Below are positions 24,324 through 37,260 of a DNA stretch of 64,000 nt, in pieces. A model generated the notes under the pieces. That model ran no database searches, was not told the origin of the DNA, and worked only from the letters and a program-made list of their open reading frames with translations. The stretch spans positions 29,205,465 to 29,269,464 of the forward strand of contig OZ026627.1 of NCBI GenBank assembly GCA_964020975.1, given 5' to 3'. The stretch comes from Hermodice carunculata (taxonomy: Eukaryota > Annelida > Polychaeta > Eunicida > Amphinomidae). The stretch's first letter is position 1. Each line of letters opens with the position of its first letter. The translations under genes and the position numbers were made by a program.

Positions 24324-25308
24324 TGTCAGATATAGGTAGATCTGATTTTGAATTGAGCATAGGGCTTTAGTGTTATTTCATTGTTAGGTCATAAATTTAT
24401 CCGCTCATCCATATTATAGCATGCACAGATTGTAGCGAGTTGTTAAATTTGTGGTTTGTTCTGGTATGATTGCACGATTGTCATTTCAGTGAGCCCATTA
24501 GGTGCCACAGTTTGTATCGAGGTAGGTCTGGTACAATTCCATTCTTCCGTCTATGCATGATTAGCATTGTCCTATGTGAAATCCAGCCTATTTTGGTTAA
24601 GTTATTTGCATATCATTATAAGCTCAGGAAGGTCCGACAGGTTTTGTATGGATAGAATCTTGTTTTACCAGTTTGAGTGATTTGAAGTGGGGTGGTTTCC
24701 TGGTATATAAGCAGTGGTGCAAGTCGGTTTCGTCCTTGCCCCATAACATCTTGAAGGATTGAGACGCCTATTTCCTGGGACCGGCTCCGGGCAAGCAGCC
24801 TACCCAATTTATAATGCTAGGTCTTTGGCATTATTCTACTGTTCACATGTCAACTATATACTCAAGGTTTCGAAGCTTATTGTAAGTATGGTCGGATATT
24901 ATTTCGATTTTGATAGTCCGTTTGCTTTGTTGTGCATATTGATAGCAGTTTTGTGAATTATTGAGAGTCAAGACTTAGTTTGTCCACTGTAATTTTAGCG
25001 ACTTCAAACCCAAAGGAATAGGGCTTACCGGTGGTATCTGTGCCGAACATGGGGCAATATTGTATACAGCCTTAGGACGCCAAATTAAATTAGTAAGTTT
25101 AATGAAAGAGCTAAATTGGTATAGACAAATAATAATGTTAAGACTTGCGCTTTATAGTAATGATTAATTTTAAGGTCATGTAAAATGCATTCATATATGC
25201 TGCGCAGGCATGTATCCGCAATTGCTGAACAGGTGGATATATATACAGTGCATGAAGTTCATGTAAGAAATATATTATCAAGTATAAAGCAGATTATAAA
25301 CAGAGTGG

Positions 25309-25376
<68 letters not shown>

Positions 25377-26242
25377 AGTTGAAATGCTTAGTATAAGTAT
25401 AAAATGCATTATGTAGTTCAAAAGGTGTGCAGTATATGCATTGTACGAGAGAAATGATAATTATGTCATTGTAATATTATATATTTGCATGATTGGTAAA
25501 TGTGTTTATCAATAAGGAGAAAAGAAAATGCTTGTTAGAAAAAGCAAATGGAGAAAGTAAGTTGATACAAAGAATGAGGATAAACCGCGAAGCGAGAGGG
25601 AGTAAATTGCTAATAAAAATGAGCATAGGTCGCCTATCGAAAAGACGTGAAGGTAGACGGCCTAATCTAGGGTGTGGTTTCCATGCGTTAATTCATGTAT
25701 TTCTCAATAGATGGCGTTTACATCGGCAGGCATTACTTGCGATTCGTATGCAAATATCAAATCTTGCATGTTTGTAAAAGTAAAGTAGTTGAAAAGTGCT
25801 TGAAAGTTTGAAAAGCTTTAAAAACGCTTGTATAAGCATGTGCATGATATTGGTATGTGAACGATGGAAATAATAGAATTGAAAGTTGGGAAAGTTAAAG
25901 GTTTAAAATAAAAAAGGTAAATTGATATGGTTAAAAGGTATAATATTTTTGGTATATGATACATTGTAAAATTATAGTTAAGACTATACATATAAGTGTG
26001 TTAAACGTTTGATACAGTTGTGATACATCATGTTAATAATAGTTATGGTACTTATTTTCAGTGTATGTATCCATGCATTCATGCAACCAGTAAGTATCAG
26101 CGAATTGTAAATCTAGGAAGGAACCTGGATGGCTTGGCTGTATATTGGCGAATGATTCCATGGGTTCAATAAACATATGGCACCTATCAGCAAAACAAGA
26201 AGTATTCGGTTTTTGGTTGCGTACCGTCCCATGTATATCACA
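24324..26242 (+). repeat. BEL LTR 2 (middle, shared)
   Basis: Starts TGTCAGAT directly after a purine tract, ends ATATCACA, and is 1919 bp long. It serves as the right LTR of internal copy A and the left LTR of copy B. TATATAAG is at 24704-24711, the TA microsatellite at about 25310-25374 and AATAAA at 26168-26173. Confidence 0.93.
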
Positions 26243-26349
26243 GAAGATACACAATTAAATAGTCAATGGGGATATATCAACGTTGGAACTTTCTGCCTGT
26301 GAGAAGCTGGACTTATGTACTTCGTTATCATGGAGCTGGGCGTGGTTGC

Positions 26350-26539
26350 CATGCGTCGCAGGTCTACACGAGGTTGACGTGCATCGCAAGTGGCTCTGAC
26401 ATGCGGCGTAAGACTACGCGAGGTTAACATGCATCGTAAGGGACTCTGACATGCATCGCAAGTGGCTCTGACATGCGTCGTAAGTCTACGTGAGGTTAAC
26501 ATGCATCGTACGGGACTCTGACATGCATTGCAAGTAATC
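26350..26539 (+). repeat. Tandem repeat in the BEL untranslated leader, copy B
   Basis: Same repeat and same period as in copy A at 19521-19710, practically identical, so it existed before the two internal regions were duplicated. Confidence 0.85.
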
Positions 26540-26755
26540 CAAGGAGTGTCACCGTGGTTACATTTATGGACAGTTACCAAGTTTAGCAGGGCTATATCAG
26601 GAATACTACGAAAGGTCCAGATTCAGTACTGGTATGTGTGAGTAAAAAAAAGATTTGCTCGTCAGAGTATCGAGGTATATATGTACATGTAGGTATATGG
26701 TCACAATATAAGATTGGGATAACATCTCTCTTTCAGGGGAAATAGTACATCATTT

Positions 26756-29700
26756 ATGCATTGTCGCTGTGATATTCAGCGACTTTCATTTTTGGCTATT
26801 ATATGTTTGGCGATAAACATCACCATGGCTACTGTTTCTGAATTTAAAGATAGTTGTAAAACTGCCAAATCTAAAGTCACACGAATTGCGAATCAAATTT
26901 CGCGTATCGTCGCAGAGGGTGATACTGCGGAGTTGATACCAGACTTGAGATCAAAGTTAAAGCAGGCATTTACTGATTTTTCAGATTTGCATGATCAGGT
27001 GGTAAACAAGGATAAAGATACAGATGTTGGGGTACATGATGAATATTATGACCAAGTGCATACCAGATATACTGATGCATTGTCTAAGTCTAGTAGTCTT
27101 AATTCACAAGTTTCGGCTACAAAAGTTCAAGCTGAAGAGTTGCCTATCACATCAAGTGAAACGGTTCGTTTACTTTCTTTACCCAAAATTGAGCTTGAAG
27201 TGTTCTCAGGAGGAACATTGTCTTATCACACCTTCATTCGCTCTTTTAAGGCTAATGTAGAGAATTTATGCACCGATTTGACATCTACAATGGCTACAAA
27301 TACAACTAATTGTTTTATGCCTATTGTTAGAGTTCAGATTAATGGTAAGTTGTGGATAAATACTGCTCTCGATACACTGTCTAGTAGTACATTCTGCTCG
27401 CAGCGATTGGCCGATAAGTTACAAGTGAAGGGAGAACATTATTCATACATACTGAAGACAATGCCAGGCTCTGAGACAAAAGCATCCTCACATGTATCTT
27501 TTGTAGTTAGTGCATGTTCTAAGAGTACTCACATGTCAGGGGTTAAAGTGGTAGATGACATTCCAATTTGTACAGCTGATGTAGATCTAACAAAGTACAA
27601 ACATCTCCAAGGACTTGATGTTTCTGCGAGTATTAACTGCAATGAAGTAGATCTGCTTATTGGACAAAATTACAGTGAGGCATTACTGCCACTGGAGTGT
27701 AGACCAGGTCCTCGGGGGAGCCCCTATGGTGTCAGGTATTTGTTTGGTTGGACTGTACATGGGTGTATACAGGATGTCACAGTTAGTGATGCAGTGATTT
27801 GCAATTTCATTTCTACATCCAATGGCACAGTAAGTTCACCATCAGTGGAACCCATCGCTGATATTAATAAGCTTTGGGATATTGAAAATGTATGTTCAAT
27901 GCGTCCAGGTATGTCTGCTGAAGACAAAAGAGTGATAAATCTGTGGGATAATACATGTAGAAAGGTCAAAGGTCACTATGCGTTGCCAATTCCTTGGAGG
28001 GATCCAGAAGAAATCGTGCCTAATAACTTGAGCGTTGCTATCAAGCGGCTAGAGAATCTTGTGAAGCATTTGAACAGAGACAATTTGTATAATAGACATG
28101 ATGAAGAAATATCGAAGTTGCTAGATTCGGAATATGTGGAGATTTTTCCTGAAAGTGAAGTTCATGATAGTGAGCGTCGAACATGGTATTTACCGCATCA
28201 CTGTGTCTTGAATGATAATAAGCAGGGAAGCTTACAGTAGTATTTGATTGTGCAGCCAAGTATGATGGAAAGTCACTTAATGACAGGTGCATGCAAGGTC
28301 CTGATTTGACACATAAATTACAATTTGTTTTGATCCATTTCCAATTGCATCAATACGCGGTCCAAGGCGATATTACCAGTATGTACAACCAAGTGTTGAT
28401 TCCACACTGTGACAGAGATGCATTGCGATTTGTCTGGTACAAGAACGGAAAACTAATTCATATCAGAATGGTATCACATCTGTTTGGAGGGTTTTTTTTG
28501 TGCCAGTTCGTCAGCTTATGCGTTGTGAAAGACCGTGATTGACAATCCACGTACTGACCCAATTGTCAAGCAGTCAATTTTGAAGGCCATGTATGTTGAC
28601 GACTTGACCGTATCGGTAGCTAGCGTTGACGAGGCTTACAAAATTATTACTGGTGTGCCAGCCGTGTTGAGTACAGGAGGATTCCATCTTGCTAAATTTG
28701 CTGTCAACGATGAAAATATTATGCAGGAGATTCCCATAAGTCAAAGGGCAAGCGATGTCCATGATTTTTCAGATGATAGTGTCTGTAGACTGTTAGGGGT
28801 TACATGGAGAATTAAAGGTGATGAATTCTATTTTGAGACGCATACAGAGCTAGGTCAGACTACAACACGTAGGATTATGCTCCGTATTCTAGCCTCTATA
28901 TACGATCCTTTGGGACTTGTTTCGCCTTGGGTAGTGGCTGGGAAGTTGTGTCTTCAACAGGCGACTTGCTTGAATCTGGAATGGGATGAGAATGTACCAT
29001 TTAGTTTAGCGCAGCAGTGGCAGTCATGGATAGAATCGTTAGACAAATTGCAAGATCTTACCTTTCCAAGATGTTTGAAGCCTAGTAGTTTCGACAACGG
29101 ATGCTTCGAGTTCCATATGTTTGCAAAGAATATGTGAGCATTTTTTCCGACTGGCATAAGATCATTAAGTCTGTAGCGTGGTTGCACAGATTTATAGATT
29201 GGAAATGTAGACACAGGGTTATAGCAGGTGTACTTTCAGTCGAGGAATTTGAAAAGGCCCACGATGTCATAATACGTCATGTTCAACATGTGTCTTTTCA
29301 ACGTGAAATCGCTAACCTGAAAGCCAGATTACCGGTGTTGAAGTCTAGCTCAATAGTCAGCCTTAATCCTTTTTTGGATAAGAAAGGTGTGTTGCGAATT
29401 GGAGGGCGTACAGGCAGCCATCCAATCCTCATTCCACACAGGCATGTAATAGCTCGTGCTATAGGTAGGTATTACCATGTACAGGGACATACTGGTGTCG
29501 AATGGACTTTGTCAAATATCCTTGAAAGTTATTGGATGACAAGGGCTAGGGCTGTAGTAAAGAGGATCTTAAGACAGTGTGTTACCTGCAAAAAGCTATT
29601 TGGCAAACCTGTCAAACAGTTGATGGCAGACTTGCCTAATGAGAGGATACAACCACATTTGCCAAGCTTTTCATATGTAGGACTAGATTGCTTTGGTCCA

Positions 29701-30561
29701 TTCCTCACTAAGTTTTACCGAGGTCAAAGGAAGAGATACGGTTGCATTTTTACGTGTCTATGTTCAAGGGCAGTACACATAGAAATGCTTTATTCTCTTG
29801 AGGCAGATTCTTTTCTGAATGCGCTCAGAAGATTTATCTTTCTTAGAGGTACACTTATCAAAATCGTTTCAGATAATGGCACGAATTTTGTTAGAGGTGA
29901 GCGTGAGCTTCGACATGCTTTCGAGCATCATGCTAAGAATGCTCTGTTACAATTTTGTACGCCAAAAGCCATAGAATGGAAGTTCATTCCTCCTAGGAGT
30001 CCACATTATGGCGGAGCTTGGGAAAGGTTGATAGGGGTCATAAAGCGTGTTTTGAAAGTTATCATGCCTCATACCATTAACCTAACGGATGAGATGTTGG
30101 CTACGTTATTTTGTGAAGTTGAAGCAATTGTCAATGGTAGACCTCTTACTAAGTTGAGCTCTGACCCTAATGATTTCACACCACTCACACCAAGCAGGTT
30201 GCTCAATTTAAAATCGTGTGAAATCCCATCAAGCATAGGAAGCCAATCAGATGCTTATCGGTCGCGGTACAGGTATATTCAGCATCTCAGTACTTTATTC
30301 TGGGATAAGTGGATACGTTTATACCTTCCCACCTTAAATACAAGGTCAAAGTGGAGATTTCCTACCTGTAACATACGAGTCAGCGAGTTAGTGCTTATAT
30401 GTGAAAGTGGTATGCCTAGGAACATTTGGCCATTAGCTATAGTGGATGAGATTGTCATGTCTAAGGATGGGCGTGTCAGATCTGCTATTCTCAGAACAAG
30501 AGTTAGCAAATTGCATAGGCCTATAACACAAATCGTGCCTTTGGAAGTTGACATTAATTAA
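26756..30561 (+). pseudogene. BEL gag-pol region, internal copy B
   Basis: Same layout as copy A, about 6827 bases further on: gag-like start near 26825, protease-like region 27310-27730, RT about 28330-28960 with MYVDDLTVS near 28590, H2C2 about 29470-29600, integrase core about 29680-30060, C-terminal domain about 30270-30561. The integrase part reads cleanly for some 480 residues, making it the better-preserved copy. It is still broken upstream, with slightly fewer breaks than copy A. Differences from copy A are scattered single substitutions. Confidence 0.9.
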
Positions 30562-31137
30562 ATGAGTTACATGTGCACAAGTTGAAATTATAGCGCTCGG
30601 TGGTAATTTTGTTTATTGTCTTGCGCAAGATTAGATCTGTTTATATATATAGCAGCATATAGGATATGTATTGCCCAAATCAAAATATGAGGGTGTTATA
30701 TATATGTAAAGGGTAATAACTGGTATAGAGATTTTTTTTTTTTTTAAGGTTTAGAAAAGGCGTCGCATCTTTGTATTTCTCCGTCGGGAATATTGCCTTA
30801 GGTGAAGAAGGTTATATGTCTCATAGAGGTGAACAGGTTAGCTTTCTTTAAAAAGTTAGTTCGTCCAGTAGCCACGGTGGCGGGGTCATCGGGTTTCTGT
30901 AGTCGTGGTAAGACTGTCTATGTACCCGTCTTAAAAAAAAGGAGATTTCTCTAAAGATGATACTTCATATGGTTCTTTGTCATATTTTTTCTCTTTACCA
31001 GTAAAGTAAAGTAAAGTAGTTTTTTTTCTTTTCCCTGTATAAAAGGGGGAGATTAAAAGACTACAATGGATTTATATAGCAACCTCTTTGTTTATAAAGA
31101 AGGGTTGTATACAGGTTAGATGAGTTTAAACCCATAT

Positions 31138-31149
31138 AAAAAGGGGGAG
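31138..31149 (+). promoter_or_regulatory. Polypurine tract, BEL copy B
   Basis: The same AAAAAGGGGGAG directly before LTR 3. Confidence 0.9.
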
Positions 31150-32127
31150 TGTCAGATATAGGTAGATCTGATTTTGAATTGAGCATAGGGCTTTAGTGTT
31201 ATTTCATTGTTAGGTCATAAATTTATCTGCGCATCCATATTATAGCATGCACATATTGTAGCGAGTTGTTAAATTTGTGGTTTGTTCTGGTATGATTGCA
31301 AGATTGTCATTTCAGTCAGCCCATTAGGTGCCACAGTTTGTATCGAGGTAGGTCTGGTACAATTCCATTCTTCCGTCCATGCATTAATAGCATTGTCCTA
31401 TGTGAAATCCAGCCTATTTAGGTTATTTGCATATCATTATAAGCTCAGGAAGGTCCGACAGGTTTTGTATGGAGAGAATCTTGTTTTACCAGTTTGAGTT
31501 GATTGGGGATGGTTTCCTGGTATATAAGCAGTGGTGCAAGCCGTTTTCGTCCTTGCCCCATAACATCTTGAAGGATTGAGACGCCTATTTCTTGTGACCG
31601 GCTCCGGGCAAGCAGCTCACCCATTTTATAATGCTAGGTCTTTGGCATTATTCTACTGTCCACATGTCAACTATATACTCAAGGTTTCGAAGCTTATTGT
31701 AAGTATGGTCGGATATTATTTCGATTTTGATAGTCCGTTTGCTTTGTTGTGCATATTAATAGCTGTTTTGTGAATTATTGAGAGTCAAGACTTAGTTTGT
31801 CCACTGTAATTTTAGCGTCTTCAAACCCAAAGGAATAGGGCTTACCGGTGGTATCTGTGCTGAACATGGGGCGATATCGTACACAGCCTTAGGACGCCAA
31901 ATTTAATTGGTAAGCTTAATGAAAGAGCTAAATTGGTATAAACAAATAATAATGTTAAGACTTGCGCTTTATAGTAATGAATAATTTTAAGGTCATGTAA
32001 AATGCATTCATATATGCTGCGCAGGCATGTATCCGCAATTGCTGAACAGGTGGATATATATACAGTGCATGAAGTTCATGTAAGAAATATATTATCAAGT
32101 ATAAAGCGGATTATAAACAGAGCAGAA

Positions 32128-32205
<78 letters not shown>

Positions 32206-33075
32206 TAAGTTGAAATGCTTAGTATAAATATAAAATGCATTATGTGGTTCAAAAGGTGTGCAGTATATACATTGTACGCGAGAAATGATAATTATGTCAT
32301 TAGAATATTATATATTTGCATGATTGGTAAATGTGTTTATCAATAAGGAGAAAAGAAAATGTTTGTTAGTAAAAGCAAACGGAGAAAGTAAGTTGATAGT
32401 AAGAATGAGGATAAACCGCGAAGCGAGAGGGAGTAAATAGCTAATAAAAATGAGCACAGGTCGAATATCAAAAAGACGTGAAGGTAGACGGCCTAATCTA
32501 GGGTATGGTTTCCATGCGTTAATTCATGGATTTCTCAATAGATGGCGTTTACATCGGCATGCATTGCTTGCGATTCATATGCCAATATCAAATCTTGCAT
32601 GTTTGTAAAAGTAAAGTAGTTGAAAAGCGCTTGAATGTTTGAAAAGCTTTAAAAAACGCTTGTATAAGCGTGTGCATGAAAATTGGTATGTAAACGATGG
32701 AAATAATAGAATGGAAAGTTGGGAAAGTTATAGGTTTAAAATAAAAAAGGTAAATTGATATGGTTAAAAGGTATAATATTTTTGGTATATGATACATTGT
32801 AAAATTATAGTTAAGACTATACATATAAGTGTGTTAAACGTTTGATACAGTTGTGATACATCATGTTAATAATAGTTATGGTACTTATTTTCAGTGTATG
32901 TATCCATGCATTCATGCAACCAGTAAGTATCAGCGAATTGTAAATCTAGGAAGGAACCTGGATGGCTTGGCTGTATATTGGCGAATGATTCCATGGGTTC
33001 AATAAACATATGGCACCTATCAGCAAAACAAGAAGTATTCGGTTTTTTGTTGCGTACCATCCCATGTATATCACA
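31150..33075 (+). repeat. BEL LTR 3 (right)
   Basis: Starts TGTCAGAT after the purine tract and ends ATATCACA, where similarity to the other LTRs stops and repeat G sequence resumes. It shows more substitutions and small indels against LTR 1 and LTR 2 than those two show against each other. TATATAAG is at 31521-31528, an interrupted TA tract at 32127-32206 and AATAAA at 33001-33006. Confidence 0.93.
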
Positions 33076-34394
33076 AGTGATGCTCTGCATATTTGGATCA
33101 CTGTTGTTTCCATCGTGTATGCATTTCAAACATGGACTGTGTCAACAGTTTTCAATAGGGATTCCATTATACACACCTGTGATTTAGAGAGCATGGTGAT
33201 CAACAAACTATGGAATAGAAATAAAATTATATACAATGGACATATCTTACCTTGAACAGTAAAGTCTGATTTACATTCTGATGACCTAACACTTAATATA
33301 AATTTAACATAACGATCAACATGAATTTGAATTTGGAGTACATTTTCCTGTGTGGAAAGGTCGACTTTATAAAATTATATGGAGGCCCTTTTTAGCATAC
33401 ACACTTGAATGCAAGGAGATAGCATAGTCCACTTTGTTACAATTACAATACTAAAAATGCATATGTTGTCCTATATCTTTCCTTTAACAAAACCATTTAA
33501 CACGTTCTCTTAAACTGGTTGAAAATTTATTTACTTACTTCCTATCTCCTTCTGGACATGTTGTGTGTTATTGTTATTTATTTATGTTAGTTTATAATGA
33601 CCATGACGCTAATGAAATAAAGTGCATGTATATTTATACTTAGAAGTGAAGAAGTTATAGCTGGACTGAGCGATCACATTTTAGCCCCTTAAGTATATGG
33701 GACTAATCACTGGGATAAATCTCCCCAATTTGTAGTTTATGTAATTATATGAATTTCAATCCTTATAGTCAGCTTGAGGTTCAAATCGGTCGTCAAGCCA
33801 TACTCACACATCACTATTCACGTCAGTCATAAGTGATATCCAACCTTCATAAATATGCTTTTTCCACTTTCGTTTAGCCACCAATATGACGAATGGGACT
33901 GAGACCATCACGTGCCGATGTCCTAGTCAAATTCCAGGACAAGTCCGAAACTGTCCAAATCTTGACAATTCTATAAACATGAACATCGCCAGACACAACA
34001 GCAAGGGTTGAATAGGCATTAAATAATAAATTAATCACTGCACATCTAATGTGGATGCAGTATCATATCAATAATGTAGAAATAATCATGGTCATGATGA
34101 AAAAAGGGACAACAGTTTTGAACAATGCTAAAGAAGCTGCACCGAAAATCCCAGAAAATAAGAATTATCCATGATCAATAACCTTCATCCATCAAACCAG
34201 CCAGGTCAAAATCCATATGTTTAAGGTAGACATACAAACAACTTTATGCTACTTTTATATATCAGTCAACCAATACGAAATGAGGTATAGAGGAAAAACA
34301 TTTCTCTCATGATTGAGACAGGTATAGACAAAAAGAAGTAGTAGTTCAAATCGATTTGATTCTAGCAACTTTCAACTTTAAGAAATATCTTGCT

Positions 34395-35170
34395 TCATAC
34401 ACGCACTGTATAAAATGTCAGTTACACCTGTTACGCTTACTTATACATTACATTATTTAAATAAAAACTCCTATCCACTGGATGTCTATAAAGTAAATTT
34501 TCATTTTTACCCAGAAACTTCAGAAATGGTCATTTTATGTCATATCCAAATAACCCTTTTCACAAGTTCTTGAAAAAGCAGTAAATGGCAGAAGTCAAAG
34601 TTGTCAAAATCATTGTACTCTCTGAAAAAAACAGTTAACCTTGGAACATAAACACCGTATGGTGGCCCCGGAGGGATATATCATTCCACATGGGGTATTT
34701 TACTATGTTAAATTGACAATCAAAACGTTTGTCATATAGTTTAAACTCCAGTTCATAATATTTTTGTTATACATTATTATGTCTTAAAAGGAACATCCAA
34801 TGTCATTTCTGTAATTTCGATCACTTACAAATCATTAGGGTATATTTGTGAAATATGTTTCAGAAAGTGTTATTATGTCTAAAAAGACACATACAATGTC
34901 ATTTCTGTAATTTCGATCACTTACAAATCATGAGGGTATATTTGTGAAATATGTTTCAGAAAGTGTTAATCATTGGTGCTAGATAGATCATCAATATATA
35001 TCTAAATGGCGATAAAACATTTATCATGAAATTTCTTTACCGTTTGATAGCTTTACAAGAAACTAATACTAGTAGTAAAATAAACACAAATTGGCTTAAA
35101 GAGGTGCAATTGGTAACCATTGGAACACCAAATGTGTAAAGGTGGAATCTCCAAAATCTATATGAATGTT
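34395..35170 (-). pseudogene. Repeat G reverse transcriptase remnant, copy 2
   Basis: On the minus strand this corresponds to the right-arm RT at 50770-51400, which shows the PMGTNCAPLLADL-like block and the YIDD region. It is older and more eroded than the BEL pol and is interrupted by a local tandem duplication. The family is unassigned. Broken. Confidence 0.5.
34775..34965. repeat. 95-bp tandem duplication inside the G reverse transcriptase
   Basis: Two units, about 34775-34870 and 34871-34965, differ at only a few bases. The right arm has the unit once (about 50985-51080), so the duplication happened in this arm. Confidence 0.9.
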
Positions 35171-35180
35171 ATTAATAAAA

Positions 35181-35947
35181 AAAATTCGACAACTCAAGGA
35201 GCTGATCGTATTGAAATGCTTGTTTGCCATTGTTGGATACGGAAAAATAATACGACGACGATCGATGATAGTATAGGCAGCACACGTTTATTGGTTGTCC
35301 AAAACATTCTAGTTTCCTTTATCCAACGACACCTGGTTTATAACTACAAATAAAATATTTGATACTAAGAGCAAGAAAACTTCAGTGAAATACAATAAAA
35401 TTGAAAACTTCAAAGTTTTACGTAAATTGGTCAAACTTACACCTTTAAGTTTCCTTATGGCGTTTCATGACCGGGCACTATACTTAACTCTGCTCTAATG
35501 ATACGAAGTTAAAGCCCCAGTACATTGCACAGCAATTGTTTACTCCTCGCCATAAATTCGAGGATTTGCTCCTATGATGATAAATTTTTGCATGGGAAAT
35601 GACAGTCATCCTTTATATCATTACGAAAATATGCACCTTCATAACATATGGTCATTCTTTGTAAGTTATTTTGCTCATATGCTTTAAACTTGAAAGACTC
35701 GATACATTCTTTAAATTCAGAATGAGGAATAGTTAGTACCGTAAAATGCGTCTATTAGACCACAACAATTAAACCAAAATTCCTGTACTTCCATCCCGCC
35801 TTTTGACAACAAAATTGACAAATCTTTTGCACAGTAAAATTTGACACCTGGTATGAATCGGAACTTAAAAGGACTTTAATGCAGTTTGGGAAGTGAGTAA
35901 ATGGGAATACCAATTAGAAAATTTCAGGCAAAAATAAGATAAAAAAA
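35181..35947. other. Unassigned sequence in the left arm
   Basis: No gene is recognised, and I could not align it to the right arm by eye. It separates the G reverse transcriptase from a LINE remnant. Confidence 0.4.
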
Positions 35948-35959
35948 ATGTTGATTTTG

Positions 35960-36720
35960 TTAAAAATAATAATAAACTTGAGTTTCCACTTGCATATCGA
36001 CAACGTAGAATTTATTCGTAAACATATCGAATCTGAAATCCAACTTTTTGCCGACTATACCTCCCTGCTTCTTAGAGTTGACCATCCTAACGCAGCCACG
36101 GCATCATTAAATTCATATCTTTCTTCAGTTTTTCAATGTTCAAATGACTGGTTCGTATCCTTTAACGCGTCAAAGACAGATGCTTTGATTATTTCTGAAA
36201 AACAACCAATAAATCACTGCAACTTTTATTCCAAGGTCACCTATTCAACGTCAGCAGTCATAAGCGATTCGTTTGACAATAAAAGCCGTTCTCAAATGGA
36301 ATGAACATATTAACCAAATTGTCTTAAAACCAACAAAGCAATTAAATATAATGAAATCTGTACAGTACGTTTTGTACCGCAAGACATTGGAAATAATCTA
36401 CATATCTGATGTTTGACTTATTCCTCAGTATGCCAGTGTGGTATGGGACGGCTGTACACATGATGATGAAAACCGAGTGGAAAAATGTTGAGCTTGTTGC
36501 GGCATGGTAGTCACCGGGGCAATGAAAACTACTCCAACAGTTAAACTCTGTGAAGAAACTGGATGAGAGACACTTTTCAAAAGGCGTGATACACCAAAAT
36601 TGATTCATGAGCGATATTTGCGCACCAGTAAGTTTTTTCTTGATAAATTCTCAACTTCTCTCTTCACATCACTACTTATGTTTCTGACATTAGAAATTTG
36701 ACACCCCTTGACTTCGCCCT
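35960..36720 (+). pseudogene. LINE reverse transcriptase fragment (CR1/Jockey-like)
   Basis: The start reads LFADYTSLLLRVDHPNAATA, where LFADDTSLL is expected, so the second catalytic Asp is replaced by Tyr. FNASKTDALIISEKQP and then a YASVVWDGCTHDDENRVEK block near 36430 follow, typical of the RT C-terminal region of such LINEs. Upstream endonuclease and early RT are missing. Later pieces lie in other frames with stops. Its plus orientation, opposite to G, and its absence from the right arm mark it as a separate insertion. Confidence 0.85.
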
Positions 36721-36739
36721 GGATAATACCACTTGGTTG

Positions 36740-37260
36740 TGACATGTTATCTTCTATTTTCTTTTTTCAGTTTGTTTGATGTCTTGATTATCTTCTACAT
36801 TATCTGTAATGTCGTCATTAATATCGTCATTACCAAAACACTCACATGGCCGCACAAGGTCGGTGACTATGTTGTAATGATTCCCTTTATGTCCATTTGT
36901 TATAAACTGCTATCATGGTCGCCTTCCCCTTCTTTGCCTGAAAATTTCATCCAACCTCTCTGTGATCCAATTACAGTGTTGACAAATATACCAATATTGT
37001 AATACCTGGCTGCAGCTATAATATCACATTCAGTTGCCCATGAACAAGTGTTTCCGTCAGTTTTCTTCTTATTTTCCAAATGCCCTTCGCGAATACCGTC
37101 AACATATTCCATGTGAAATTTGGAATCCCACAAAATAATCATTGCAAGAATTGTGTATCTAAATTCACTATGTGTTTGAGTGATTGCAAAGCACAAAAGT
37201 GCTTCTGCTATTCGTTTTATCATCAGTGTACAGAAGGTAGTTGCATCCCATTTGTACAAA
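36740..37260 (-). pseudogene. OTU-type cysteine protease remnant in repeat G
   Basis: The minus-strand translation contains SWATECDIIAAARYYNIGIFV followed by GWMKF, the conserved second half of OTU deubiquitinase domains (W-[GA]-x-x-x-E-[IL]-x-A-A). A GNHYNIVTDL stretch downstream would carry the catalytic His. The first part (about 37080-37260) aligns with the right arm near 47870-48010; the second half is seen only in this copy. OTU domains occur in several mobile-element families, usually with unknown role. Here the domain lies upstream of the RT and on the same strand. Broken fossil; assignment is by motif recall. Confidence 0.6.

Larger units (their letters stand above)
17524..33075 (+). 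mobile_element. BEL/Pao LTR retrotransposon pair sharing a middle LTR
   Basis: The order is LTR (17524-19413), internal region A (19414-24323), LTR (24324-26242), internal region B (26243-31149), LTR (31150-33075). The two internal regions are near identical over 4.9 kb. The BEL/Pao assignment rests on the pol domain order: RT with YVDD, an H2C2 zinc-binding region, an integrase core, and a C-terminal region of the DUF5641 type. It lies inside the left arm of repeat G; the right arm has the uninterrupted site at about 55255-55275. No 5-bp target duplication is seen between the outermost ends. Both copies are broken, with several breaks each. Most are shared, so they predate the duplication. 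Low LTR divergence compared with the arms of G marks a recent insertion. Confidence 0.93.
33076..35180 (-). repeat. Repeat G, copy 2, middle part (left arm)
   Basis: Matches the right arm in reverse: 33076-34090 against 55255 down to 54272, then 34100-35180 against 51727 down to 50745. In the right arm these two blocks are separated by element E, so this copy shows the empty E site near 34095. A CCTGTCTCAA-type word lies at 34308-34323 on the minus strand. Confidence 0.85.

Noticed and set aside
36900-37000. Reading the plus-strand frames at 36733-37002 as a gene
   Set aside because: They are antisense to the OTU remnant and the LINE tail and show no motif of their own.
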